From Alcanivoracaceae bacterium (lineage in GTDB: Bacteria > Pseudomonadota > Gammaproteobacteria > Xanthomonadales > Marinicellaceae), in assembly GCA_016744455.1 (NCBI GenBank), contig JADGEI010000004.1:62001-126000 (forward strand): 64,000 nucleotides of DNA. The letters run 5' to 3'. The translations under genes were made by a program, and so were the position numbers. Of the stretch, positions 1 to 8,362 are shown piece after piece. The notes beneath the pieces were generated by a model. That model was not told the DNA's origin and made no database searches. It worked only from the letters and a program-made list of their open reading frames with translations. Every line of letters starts with the position of its first letter. Position 1 is the first letter of the stretch.

Positions 1-1046
1 ACTTAGACATCAACACCATACGCTGGTTAGAAGACACTCTAAATTCTCGTAAAGCAACCATGATAATCATCTCTCATGATAGGCACTTTTTAAATTCCGT
101 GTGTACACACATGCTTGATTTAGATTACAATACTTTACGCCAATTCCCTGGCAATTATGATGAGTATATGACTGCAGCTACACAATACCGTGAAAAATTG
201 CAATCGGAAAATGCCAAGAAAAAAGCACAAATTGCAGAATTGAAACACTTTGTTAGCCGTTTCTCTGCCAATGCTTCGAAAGCAAAACAAGCAACCTCTA
301 GACAAAAACAATTAGACAAAATTGAACTGCATCACATCAAACCATCTTCACGAGTCAACCCTTATATCGTCTTTGAACAAGCCAAAAAACTATTCAGAAA
401 CGCTATTACAATCAAAGACATGAGTAAAGGATTTGATGGCCACAACTTATTTAAAGAATTAAGTTTTAATTTAGAAGTAGGTGAAAAATTAGCCATAATT
501 GGTGCCAACGGCATTGGTAAAACGACCCTACTCAATTGTATGACAGAAACTATTGAGTGTGACACAGGCTCAGTTAAATGGTCAGAAAATGCCGATGTTG
601 CTTACTTTAAGCAAGATAACATGGCAGAGTTTAAGGAAAATATTACTGCATTTGATTGGATGATGCAATTCAAACACAAAGATGATGATGAGCAAGCCGT
701 AAGGAGTGTCATGGGACGATTATTGTTTTCAAAAGAAGACTCCAGAAAGAAATTAAATGTGTTATCAGGTGGTGAGAAAGGCCGCATGATGTTTGGTAAA
801 ATTATGTTACAAAAACCTAACATTCTCTTTATGGATGAACCGACCAATCACTTAGACATGGAATCAATTGAATCATTAAATCTTGCACTTGAAAATTACG
901 ATGGAACATTAATTTTTGTATCACATGACAGGCAATTTGTTTCATCCATTGCTACCAGAATCATTGAAATTGGAGAAGGCAAAATTAACGATCATCGTGG
1001 AACTTATCGTGAATTACTAGTTAAACAAGGTGTAGTACACTCTTAA
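1..1046 (+). CDS. ybiT: ABC-F family ATPase, YbiT-like (5' end outside window)
   Basis: The reading frame is already open at base 3 ([19 protein letters not shown] precedes the Met at 60), so the ORF-track start is an internal Met and the gene begins upstream of the window. The piece shows the end of the first ABC domain (SHDRHFLN), the long linker with PGNYDEYM and [14 protein letters not shown], and the whole second ABC domain: Walker [10 protein letters not shown], signature [13 protein letters not shown], Walker [14 protein letters not shown] and switch His SHDRQ. This pattern matches E. coli YbiT closely as I remember it. ABC-F proteins are soluble, lack membrane domains and act on the ribosome. 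It is the only plus-strand gene before 28.5 kb. Confidence 0.9.
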   Translation, partial: LDINTIRWLEDTLNSRKATMIIISHDRHFLNSVCTHMLDLDYNTLRQFPGNYDEYMTAATQYREKLQSENAKKKAQIAELKHFVSRFSANASKAKQATSRQKQLDKIELHHIKPSSRVNPYIVFEQAKKLFRNAITIKDMSKGFDGHNLFKELSFNLEVGEKLAIIGANGIGKTTLLNCMTETIECDTGSVKWSENADVAYFKQDNMAEFKENITAFDWMMQFKHKDDDEQAVRSVMGRLLFSKEDSRKKLNVLSGGEKGRMMFGKIMLQKPNILFMDEPTNHLDMESIESLNLALENYDGTLIFVSHDRQFVSSIATRIIEIGEGKINDHRGTYRELLVKQGVVHS

Positions 1047-1487
1047 GAAACAAATAGAATTATAAAAGCAGGCCAACTGTTTTAATTGTAATGTAACGAA
1101 TATATGGAATGCTGTCAGGCATCAAATCGTGGCAGCATTTACTGAGTATAGTATTTTGTTAGAACACCATTCAATTTATATAAACCCAACCAATTTTTCA
1201 ATTCTCATTTCCCCAAAAATAACCGTAGGGCAACCTAATAATGGGCATGGTTACTTCAAAAGCATCCCTTCCAAATATGTGTGATAGCGCCCAAATAAGT
1301 GTGTCTTACACAGGCGCATCTATAGCAACTGTATCGTCATAGAAATCAAGGTTCTTTTTAGTAAGCATGATGTATTCTCATTAGTTAGATATTAATAGTA
1401 ATTTTCATTCTATATTTAGTGTCATTCAGATAAAAATCCTCTCAACAATCTCAGAAAATTGGTCATATTTAAGAATATTTCTTAACA
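1047..1487. other. Non-coding spacer between ybiT and the NYN-LOTUS remnant
   Basis: About 440 bp with no convincing gene. It holds a weak inverted repeat (AATGCTG near 1110, CAGCATT near 1133) that could be a poor terminator for ybiT, although no T-run follows. On the minus strand a small frame (1368 down to 1198) reads 20 codons, a TAA, then 35 more open codons. I could not relate it to any family and treat it as a possible fossil only. Confidence 0.5.
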
Positions 1488-1625
1488 TTATTTCCGCATA
1501 TCTTTAATAAACATTGCTGATCCATTATTTCTCATTTCTATATTAAATAATTCAGTGGCTCGAATTAAATCACTTAATTTTTTGTATCCGTAATTGATTG
1601 ATGAAAAAGACTTTTTGTTATATAT
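1488..1625 (-). pseudogene. C-terminal OST-HTH/LOTUS half of the NYN gene, cut off by an in-frame TAA
   Basis: Directly past the TAA that ends the NYN ORF, the same frame stays open for 45 codons to a second TAA. It reads IYNKKSFSSINYGYKKLSDL and then IRATELFNIEMRNNG, ending MFIKDMRK. NYGYxKLSDLI...LF is the core signature of the OST-HTH (LOTUS) RNA-binding domain that follows NYN in many bacterial proteins. The frame is unshifted, so a single nonsense change (for example CAA to TAA) explains the break. Full length would be about 244 aa. No separate start codon or ribosome-binding site is visible for this part. Confidence 0.8.
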
Positions 1626-2222
1626 TTAATTTGCAACTCTATTTAATATCGCCCAACCATCATCTTCAGACGTCTGCTCTATCGCTCTTCTTAGTAATTT
1701 AACCAATGCAGTATCTTTTCTTAAACTGGCTTTTGATTTCTTTTTTACAGCCGAAGGTTGGGGACTATCTGCTTTTTGTTCTTGTTCGATAACTAGATTT
1801 TCAGTATATATAAAGGGAGAACACGCATCGACAAAAGGTTGAGGAGTTTTCTTTTCTCCAAACCCATAAACAGGTAATCCGCTTTCAAGAATTCTTAAAA
1901 CCAAAGGCGTAAAATCACTGTCACTGGTCATCAAAGCAAAAGCATCAATGTTTTTGGTATATAACAAATCCATCGCATCAATTATCATCGCTGAATCTGT
2001 GGCATTTTTACCTTTCGTGTAGGCAAACTGTTGCATTGGACGAATGGCATGAGCATGTAATCTATCTATCCAACCTGATAAAGTTGGGTTATTCCAATCC
2101 CCATGTGCATGACGCACATTGACCATTCCATATTTTGCCAGTTCTTCGAGAACTCCTTCAATTGAGTTATGGCTGACATTATCGCAATCGATGAGTAATG
2201 CTATTCGTTTTCTTTCTGACAT
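1626..2222 (-). CDS. NYN-domain RNase-like protein, truncated before its LOTUS domain
   Basis: The N-terminal NYN (PIN-like, DUF88) domain spans about residues 5-140. It has the acidic residues expected at the nuclease site: ALLIDCDN near residue 10, KNATDSAMIIDAMDLL near 75 and MTSDSDFTPLV near 100. A basic linker (KKKSKASLRK) leads into the first LOTUS helix (DDGWAILNRVAN), where a TAA stops the frame; the rest of LOTUS is encoded in frame downstream. NYN-LOTUS proteins are known or predicted RNA-binding nucleases. The gene follows the DUF4011 helicase on the same strand after 70 bp and may share its transcript. The nuclease half is intact and may still act, but RNA targeting is probably lost unless the stop is read through. 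Confidence 0.85.
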   Translation of the reverse strand: MSERKRIALLIDCDNVSHNSIEGVLEELAKYGMVNVRHAHGDWNNPTLSGWIDRLHAHAIRPMQQFAYTKGKNATDSAMIIDAMDLLYTKNIDAFALMTSDSDFTPLVLRILESGLPVYGFGEKKTPQPFVDACSPFIYTENLVIEQEQKADSPQPSAVKKKSKASLRKDTALVKLLRRAIEQTSEDDGWAILNRVAN

Positions 2223-2292
2223 TATGGTTCCGTAGTTTTGAGGTTAATTTTGTTGATACTAATTGTTTAAGCGCTCTAACCCATATAGTTCT

Positions 2293-5200
2293 CTATGTCT
2301 CACTTACTTTAGACTGATATTCACTCACCCAAGATTCAAATTTATTAGTGGTGCTTTTAGTTCGCCTATTCATACTAAACTCATTAAAAATAAAATCAAC
2401 AGGGTCATTGGGTGATTTCTCTAAAGCACTTTTTACCAAGCCATGTCTTTCAGGATACGCAATAGTATTCCACTCTCTAGGAATACCAAACGCATTTGCC
2501 CCACGCCACTGAACAATACTTTCGATATCATCTTTAGATTTCCATACTGTTACTTCACCTGATTGATGTTTCACAATTCCAGCCCACCCGCTTATAATAG
2601 ACTCTATATAATCAAGTTGTTTCTTGGTTGTCCTTGCTAAATTATGTTTCCAACCGATATCAGATACTAACTCATGAAGAGATATTGCACTTTTTTCATC
2701 TAAAATCTCTTTAGCCATTCCATCCAGTGTTTTCTTATAACTGTCTTTAAAGTATTTATTTGCATTAATTACAATTTCATTATTTTGTTCTTCGCCTTCC
2801 TCAAGCTCAAGTTGAGTAAAAGCAACAAACTCTTCTTCCTCATCTTCTTGAGCTAAATCTAAACTCAGCAAGTCATTTAACTGATTGTGTAATTTTTCTA
2901 TAATAGCCTTCTCATCAATAAAGTAATCGGTTGACCAGATTCTCAATAACTTCCAACCTAGATTTTCCAAGATTATATGTCTTACGCGATCTCGATCTCT
3001 TGCTGCAGGGGAACCATGATATGTGGCGCCATCACATTCTATGCCAGCTAAAAACTGGCCAGGCTTATTAGGATGAATAACACCTAGATCAATTCTAAAT
3101 TTACTAACACCAATTTGAGTTTGAACTATCCAGCCTTTCTCTCTTAATGCATATGCAACACTTTCTTCAAAGTAACTATCAAATTGGTCAATACCATAAT
3201 TTGCCTCTGCAGTTTCAGGCAATGCAATTGGGCCTTTTTCTGCATATTCCAAGAAGTATTTAAGATGTTTTACTGCAAGAGCGCTAGTGCGACTTAAATC
3301 AATCATTGTATAATCAAAGCTTGAAAACACATGAATTTCAGTAGTTGCCCTAGTGATTGCGACATTTAGACGCCGTTCACCACCTTGTTTATTAAGTGGA
3401 CCAAAATTCATACTCATAGTCTTGGCTAAAGGCTCTACAGGCCCATATCCTAAACTTATAATAATAATATCTCGTTCATCACCTTGAACTGACTCAAGAT
3501 TTTTAACAAAAATTGGATCGTAGTTTTTATTACCTTGGAAAAATGGTTCTAGATCAGGATACTTGCGCCGGCGATCATCTAAGCAATCTTCTATGCATCT
3601 TTGCTGTTCCGAGTTTAATGTAACAACACCAATAGTGTATTTCTTACGTTTGTCAGATAACCTCTCAACAATATAATCTGCAACAGCATTAGCTTCTTTA
3701 ATATTATTTCTGTTTTTGCCTTTAGAATATAAACCGTCTATTTTGTGCAAGCTTACAGCACTTTCTTTAGTTTCAGCACAAGGGAATGTTACTAATGAGT
3801 TTTCATAATAGTGACTATTTGAAAAGGCAATTAAACTTTCATGGCGGCTTCTATAATGGCCAGTTAATCGATGGTGAGTTAATCGAGCTGATAAAGCCTG
3901 ATCTAAAATACTTTCTAAATCAGCTTCATCAGTTAAATCGTCAGAACTGCTTTTTGAAAAGAAATTTGTTGGAGGCATCTGTTTAGGATCACCAACAATT
4001 ATAACATTTTTACCTCTGGCAATCGTACCAACAGCATCCCAAACAGTAATCTGTGAGGCTTCATCAAAGACCACTAAATCAAAAGCATTAAAATGAGCAG
4101 GTAAAAATTGGGAAACAGAAAGCGGTGACATCATAAAACATGGCGTAAGGTGAAGTAGCTTTTCACCCATTTCAGTTATCAGTTTTCTGATAGGTTTATG
4201 ATTGCTTTTTTTATGAAATTCTTTAGAAAGAACACCATACTCAGCAGGAGATTGAGGCGAATTTGGATCAGGAGTACCAGCCGCAACTATCGACGAGATA
4301 TACTCCGCAGTTGTTGTCGCGACTAATACATCTAGATCTCTAAATTCTTCAATCAAATTTTCATGTTGTGATGTTCTGAAAGTTCTTAAAGCATCTGAGC
4401 GGTCAATCAGTATAGGTGCTAACCAAGCACATAAAGCATTTGTTGTTTGGTGTACCGCATCTTCAGCTTTAATTTCTCGACCTTCTAAACATGTAATAAC
4501 ACTATGGAGGCCTTTACTGCTGGCGACCTTCTTAGCTTCAAGCCAATTACACCAAACATTGATTTTCGGCTCTAATGAAATTACTTCATCACAAGAGTGA
4601 ATAAATTCAGGTATTGTACTGTCTACTGCAGCAGTCCCTCCAAGAGCTTTGAAAGCATCAATATCCTTCTTAAATTCAGAATAACTTTCTGAGTAATTAT
4701 CACTGACTGTTGCTAAAGCAGATGACTGATAGAATTCGAAGTTATCTACAACTTTTTCCTTTAAATTACTGATTAGTGCCGATGGGTTAGATAGTCTTCC
4801 CGCAACTTTTCTTGTGATATTAAACAATCCTATAGATTCCTTATACTTAGAACTTAAATGTTCACCAGAAGTATCCCACCCTTGCCATATTTTATCTTGT
4901 TCAAAGTCACTAATGTACTTAGTCACTTTTTGTGCAGTACTATTTATCTCATTTAACAATGATAATTCTTCAAATGTTATTTCACCATGTACACCAGCTA
5001 TATTTAATGCTTTTATGATTTTTCTTTTTGCAAACCATTTCAACGGCCAAATTTTTTGTTGTGCTATTTGAAATGATGTAAGCCAGTCTGATGTAGAATG
5101 GCTAGATATTTTATCAAGTGCAAATTTTAGTTTAGAATTACTGAATAGCTCATCAGTTATTGTCTTATATTTGGTTAATAACTTTAGTTTTCCAATTTCA

Positions 5201-8064
5201 TCTCTAGCACTTTGTTTATAAACAAAACTTAATTGAGATGTTTTTTGTTCAATTAAAGAAGAAACTAATACATATAATTCCGAGTAGTTTTCATTGTATT
5301 CATCTATATCTGTCAACTGTAATAAATCAACTACTTCGGCAAAGTGTTTTCTTAATATTTGAGTTGAATTTTTAACTTTCTTGATTGCTAAAATCAACTT
5401 TGATTGCCAAGCATGTGACCAGTTATCATTTTGAATAATGGATAAATCAGAAAGGTTTAAATTTTCTATATCAGAAAATGCTAAACCTAACTTTTTAGCC
5501 GTATCATATAAATCATCTAAGTCTTCCTTTGAGCCAACGTGAGAGTTTTCATAAGAGTCTCCCCACCCAAGGTTTACTTTTGTAATATCTTTATATCTAA
5601 CATACCTAGATATTGCTTGTCTTGGTGTTATACCTAGAGACGATTCTTTATGAAGTTCATTAACATAAGCATTTAAACTTTTACGCATGTTAAACAACTT
5701 ATCTGCATTCTCACTCCAATCTTTACTAGAAGCAGTCTCGCGTGTAGACCATGACTTTTTGAGTTGTTCTAAGATTGCTCTTTTATTGGCTTTTTTACTA
5801 TGAAGCTCTAAGCATAAGTGATCTAAACCAATTTTATGAAGACGACTATAAACAACGTTCAATGCAGCCATTTTCTCTGCAACAAATAAAACTTTTTTAC
5901 CTTTAGCTAAGTTATGACAAATGATATTTGCTATTGTTTCTGACTTACCAGTACCAGGAGGGCCTTCTAAAACAAAATCCTGAGTTTTTGTTGACGCATC
6001 TATAGCGACTAATTGAGAACTATCAGCATTTAATGGGGCAAAAACATCAGTAGGCTTTAGTAAATTATCTACGTCATTTTGGTCTATAAATTGAACATCT
6101 TGCTCATAAGTCTTTTGAGGGTTATCGACTAAATGCTTAACAAACATGTTAGATTTTAAATCGTTAACTCTATCTTTTAAATCCTTCCACATTAAGTACT
6201 TTGCAAATGAAAAGGTACTTAAAACAAGCTCTTCTACAACTTCAAAACCTTTAATGTCTTTAATTTTATCCCTGACGAACGTCCAAATTACATCTACATC
6301 AATTCCACTTTCATCTTTAGGTAATTCTTCATTTAATCGAGATAAGTCAACTTCGTAATCGTTTTGTAAGAATTCTATCAAGGTAGCATTGAAAATAGGG
6401 TCTTCTCCATCTCTTTGTTTAATTTTGATTTTTGATCGAGCACTTTTTCTTATTAACTCCGCAGGCAAAAGGATTAGAGGTGCCTGAAACGTTCTGTCGC
6501 TTTCAGGTGTTTCCTTCCATTTAAGCATACCAACAGCAAGGAAAAGAGTATTGGAACCTCCTTCTTCAATATCATTTTTTGATTTTCGGTATAAAGAAAG
6601 TAAGTTTTTTTCTAATTTTTTAGAAGAGTTATTCGCGATTAATATATTGCTTTTTAATTGTTCTTTTGCAAATTCTGTTTGTAAATCATTGCCCACTTTA
6701 AATTTAAAAAGTTCTTTATCTCGTGCTTCATTGGCATAAGGAGTATCACCAGCCGTAATAAAATCAAAACTTTGATTTGAAGCCAACTCATCCTCTAACG
6801 AAGCGATATCAGGACAAAATAATTTAACTGCAACAGCTGACTTAGATAAGTTTAAGAGCCTATTTCTTTTTGTGAGATCAAGTAGTTTCCTTTGCCACTG
6901 TTCTACTCGCCCATCTGGCGTATCTATATCAGGAAGTTCCTCCTTTCTAACTGGAGGTAGTGGCGGAGCAACGGGTAAAATTTGAACCTTGGTATTGGCC
7001 TCGTTCAATTCTGCTGAAATAGAGTTATCCCCTATTGTAGGAATTGGTTTTATTTGCCTTTTTCTTGCTTGCGTTAAATCAATTGCATAGACAAACTTAT
7101 CTTCAGAGTCCTCTAAAATTATTTGATCAGCATGTTCAATCGCTTGACCAAAAGTAATAGGCGAATCAGAAGTAGCCAATGTCGTTTCAAATAGCACTAA
7201 GTCTTTTGATGCCACACGTTTTCGAATATCCATTGAATCGTCATTAGTGAGTAAAGAAAAGCATTCATCAATTAGCCAAACGCCACAACACGCATGATTA
7301 TCAGTAATAGCGATAATTGAATTTAATCCAATATGCTCTAGACAAGCTGAAAATAATAATGACAAATCTAAGCAAGCCGCAGTTTTATGATTTTTTATTT
7401 CATTAGGCAACCTAATTCTTTGACCAGAATAAGCAAAGCTAGCAGGCGGATTAACATAAGCTATCGACTCATTTGAAATCACATTCCACAATGCAGCAGC
7501 CATTAGATAAGGTCGTTCCCTCGTTTCTGATTGATACCCATCTAATCTAGATTCATGCCCTGCGGACTTCATTATATCGGATGATTTTTTTACCAGTTCC
7601 GATATGTAATTTGCATTGGGGCAAGAAAAAGCCGCAAGTAATTCAGCCATTCTTTCCTCACCACCCCAGTAATTTTTAGGCAGTAAATTTGTTTGGTAAG
7701 TTTGTTTTGCAATTACCACATCAGAGCTATAGAGAGTGAAATTCAAATTAATTTCAATTTGCTCAGTTAATGCATCTAAATATTCGTTTGATATTTTAAG
7801 CAGTCGTTTTTGTAATAAGAGTGTATGACCAGCCTCAAGTGAGTCCACATGCCATTCTTCAGGGGAGAAAACTTTTGGATCAGAAGTTAATACGAGTTTT
7901 AAATCTGTATAAGTTTTGTGGGAAATATCAGGATCAATTGTTTTTGAACAATTCAATTCAAGAGATGTAATTAGTGGGTAGTGATTTTGCTGAAATGCAA
8001 AAGAGTACACTTTAGCTATTTCTGCATTAATGTTTAATTTTTCCATTGTTTTCTCTTGGCTCAT
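2293..8064 (-). CDS. DUF4011 / SF1 helicase / Vsr-like nuclease / DUF3320 defence protein (Hhe-like)
   Basis: A 1923-aa single-chain machine. Residues about 225-265 look transglutaminase-like (HKTAACLDLSLLFSACLE, then HACCGVWL). DUF4011 begins near 388 (EQWQRKLLDLTKRNRLLN). An SF1 (UPF1-type) helicase is split by a long helical insert: Walker A EGPPGTGKSE near 700, Walker B VVFDEASQ near 1330, IIVGDPKQMPPT, GHYRSRHESL, VQGDERDIIIISLGYG and LNVAITRAT. Near 1665-1700 lies a small restriction-type nuclease (FRIDLGV, GIECDGATYHGS, RIWSTDYF), and a DUF3320 domain follows near 1790-1850. From memory, the DUF4011-helicase-Vsr design was reported as an anti-phage system (Hhe). No activity is proven here. 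GGAAGAG precedes the ATG. It follows the ABC-3C ATPase after 298 bp. Confidence 0.85.
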   Translation of the reverse strand: MSQEKTMEKLNINAEIAKVYSFAFQQNHYPLITSLELNCSKTIDPDISHKTYTDLKLVLTSDPKVFSPEEWHVDSLEAGHTLLLQKRLLKISNEYLDALTEQIEINLNFTLYSSDVVIAKQTYQTNLLPKNYWGGEERMAELLAAFSCPNANYISELVKKSSDIMKSAGHESRLDGYQSETRERPYLMAAALWNVISNESIAYVNPPASFAYSGQRIRLPNEIKNHKTAACLDLSLLFSACLEHIGLNSIIAITDNHACCGVWLIDECFSLLTNDDSMDIRKRVASKDLVLFETTLATSDSPITFGQAIEHADQIILEDSEDKFVYAIDLTQARKRQIKPIPTIGDNSISAELNEANTKVQILPVAPPLPPVRKEELPDIDTPDGRVEQWQRKLLDLTKRNRLLNLSKSAVAVKLFCPDIASLEDELASNQSFDFITAGDTPYANEARDKELFKFKVGNDLQTEFAKEQLKSNILIANNSSKKLEKNLLSLYRKSKNDIEEGGSNTLFLAVGMLKWKETPESDRTFQAPLILLPAELIRKSARSKIKIKQRDGEDPIFNATLIEFLQNDYEVDLSRLNEELPKDESGIDVDVIWTFVRDKIKDIKGFEVVEELVLSTFSFAKYLMWKDLKDRVNDLKSNMFVKHLVDNPQKTYEQDVQFIDQNDVDNLLKPTDVFAPLNADSSQLVAIDASTKTQDFVLEGPPGTGKSETIANIICHNLAKGKKVLFVAEKMAALNVVYSRLHKIGLDHLCLELHSKKANKRAILEQLKKSWSTRETASSKDWSENADKLFNMRKSLNAYVNELHKESSLGITPRQAISRYVRYKDITKVNLGWGDSYENSHVGSKEDLDDLYDTAKKLGLAFSDIENLNLSDLSIIQNDNWSHAWQSKLILAIKKVKNSTQILRKHFAEVVDLLQLTDIDEYNENYSELYVLVSSLIEQKTSQLSFVYKQSARDEIGKLKLLTKYKTITDELFSNSKLKFALDKISSHSTSDWLTSFQIAQQKIWPLKWFAKRKIIKALNIAGVHGEITFEELSLLNEINSTAQKVTKYISDFEQDKIWQGWDTSGEHLSSKYKESIGLFNITRKVAGRLSNPSALISNLKEKVVDNFEFYQSSALATVSDNYSESYSEFKKDIDAFKALGGTAAVDSTIPEFIHSCDEVISLEPKINVWCNWLEAKKVASSKGLHSVITCLEGREIKAEDAVHQTTNALCAWLAPILIDRSDALRTFRTSQHENLIEEFRDLDVLVATTTAEYISSIVAAGTPDPNSPQSPAEYGVLSKEFHKKSNHKPIRKLITEMGEKLLHLTPCFMMSPLSVSQFLPAHFNAFDLVVFDEASQITVWDAVGTIARGKNVIIVGDPKQMPPTNFFSKSSSDDLTDEADLESILDQALSARLTHHRLTGHYRSRHESLIAFSNSHYYENSLVTFPCAETKESAVSLHKIDGLYSKGKNRNNIKEANAVADYIVERLSDKRKKYTIGVVTLNSEQQRCIEDCLDDRRRKYPDLEPFFQGNKNYDPIFVKNLESVQGDERDIIIISLGYGPVEPLAKTMSMNFGPLNKQGGERRLNVAITRATTEIHVFSSFDYTMIDLSRTSALAVKHLKYFLEYAEKGPIALPETAEANYGIDQFDSYFEESVAYALREKGWIVQTQIGVSKFRIDLGVIHPNKPGQFLAGIECDGATYHGSPAARDRDRVRHIILENLGWKLLRIWSTDYFIDEKAIIEKLHNQLNDLLSLDLAQEDEEEEFVAFTQLELEEGEEQNNEIVINANKYFKDSYKKTLDGMAKEILDEKSAISLHELVSDIGWKHNLARTTKKQLDYIESIISGWAGIVKHQSGEVTVWKSKDDIESIVQWRGANAFGIPREWNTIAYPERHGLVKSALEKSPNDPVDFIFNEFSMNRRTKSTTNKFESWVSEYQSKVSET

Positions 8065-8362
8065 TTCTCTTCCCAGATATTTTTTTTATAATTTTTTTAT
8101 AATATTATTAAAATACTTATCTCATATAATAGTCTAACTCAATCGTATATTCTCTAGAAAGAATACTACCACTTTAAGTACTTACATATTATTCGTTAAA
8201 TACTCATATCCACATCCTACTAATAAATATATCGTCATAATGTGTTACTTTTCAAATTAATCTCTCAGTTGTATTGAGTACTAATGACTTTGTCTCCGTT
8301 GATTGGTTATATTAATAGACTTTTCTACTTTTAAACACTATTGCTTCTCAAGGGTATTACAG
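8065..8362. other. AT-rich spacer between ABC-3C operon and DUF4011 helicase
   Basis: 298 bp, very AT-rich, no ORF. On the minus strand TTGAGT followed 17 bp later by TAAGTA is a weak candidate promoter for the helicase gene. No clear terminator hairpin follows the ABC ATPase, so read-through from the sbcDC/ABC-3C transcript is possible. Confidence 0.4.

Noticed and set aside
1626-2222. Possible reassignment of TAA as a sense codon
   Set aside because: Many intact genes in the window (gspG, recB's neighbours, nuo genes, rlmKL) end normally at TAA, so a single nonsense change is the simpler explanation.
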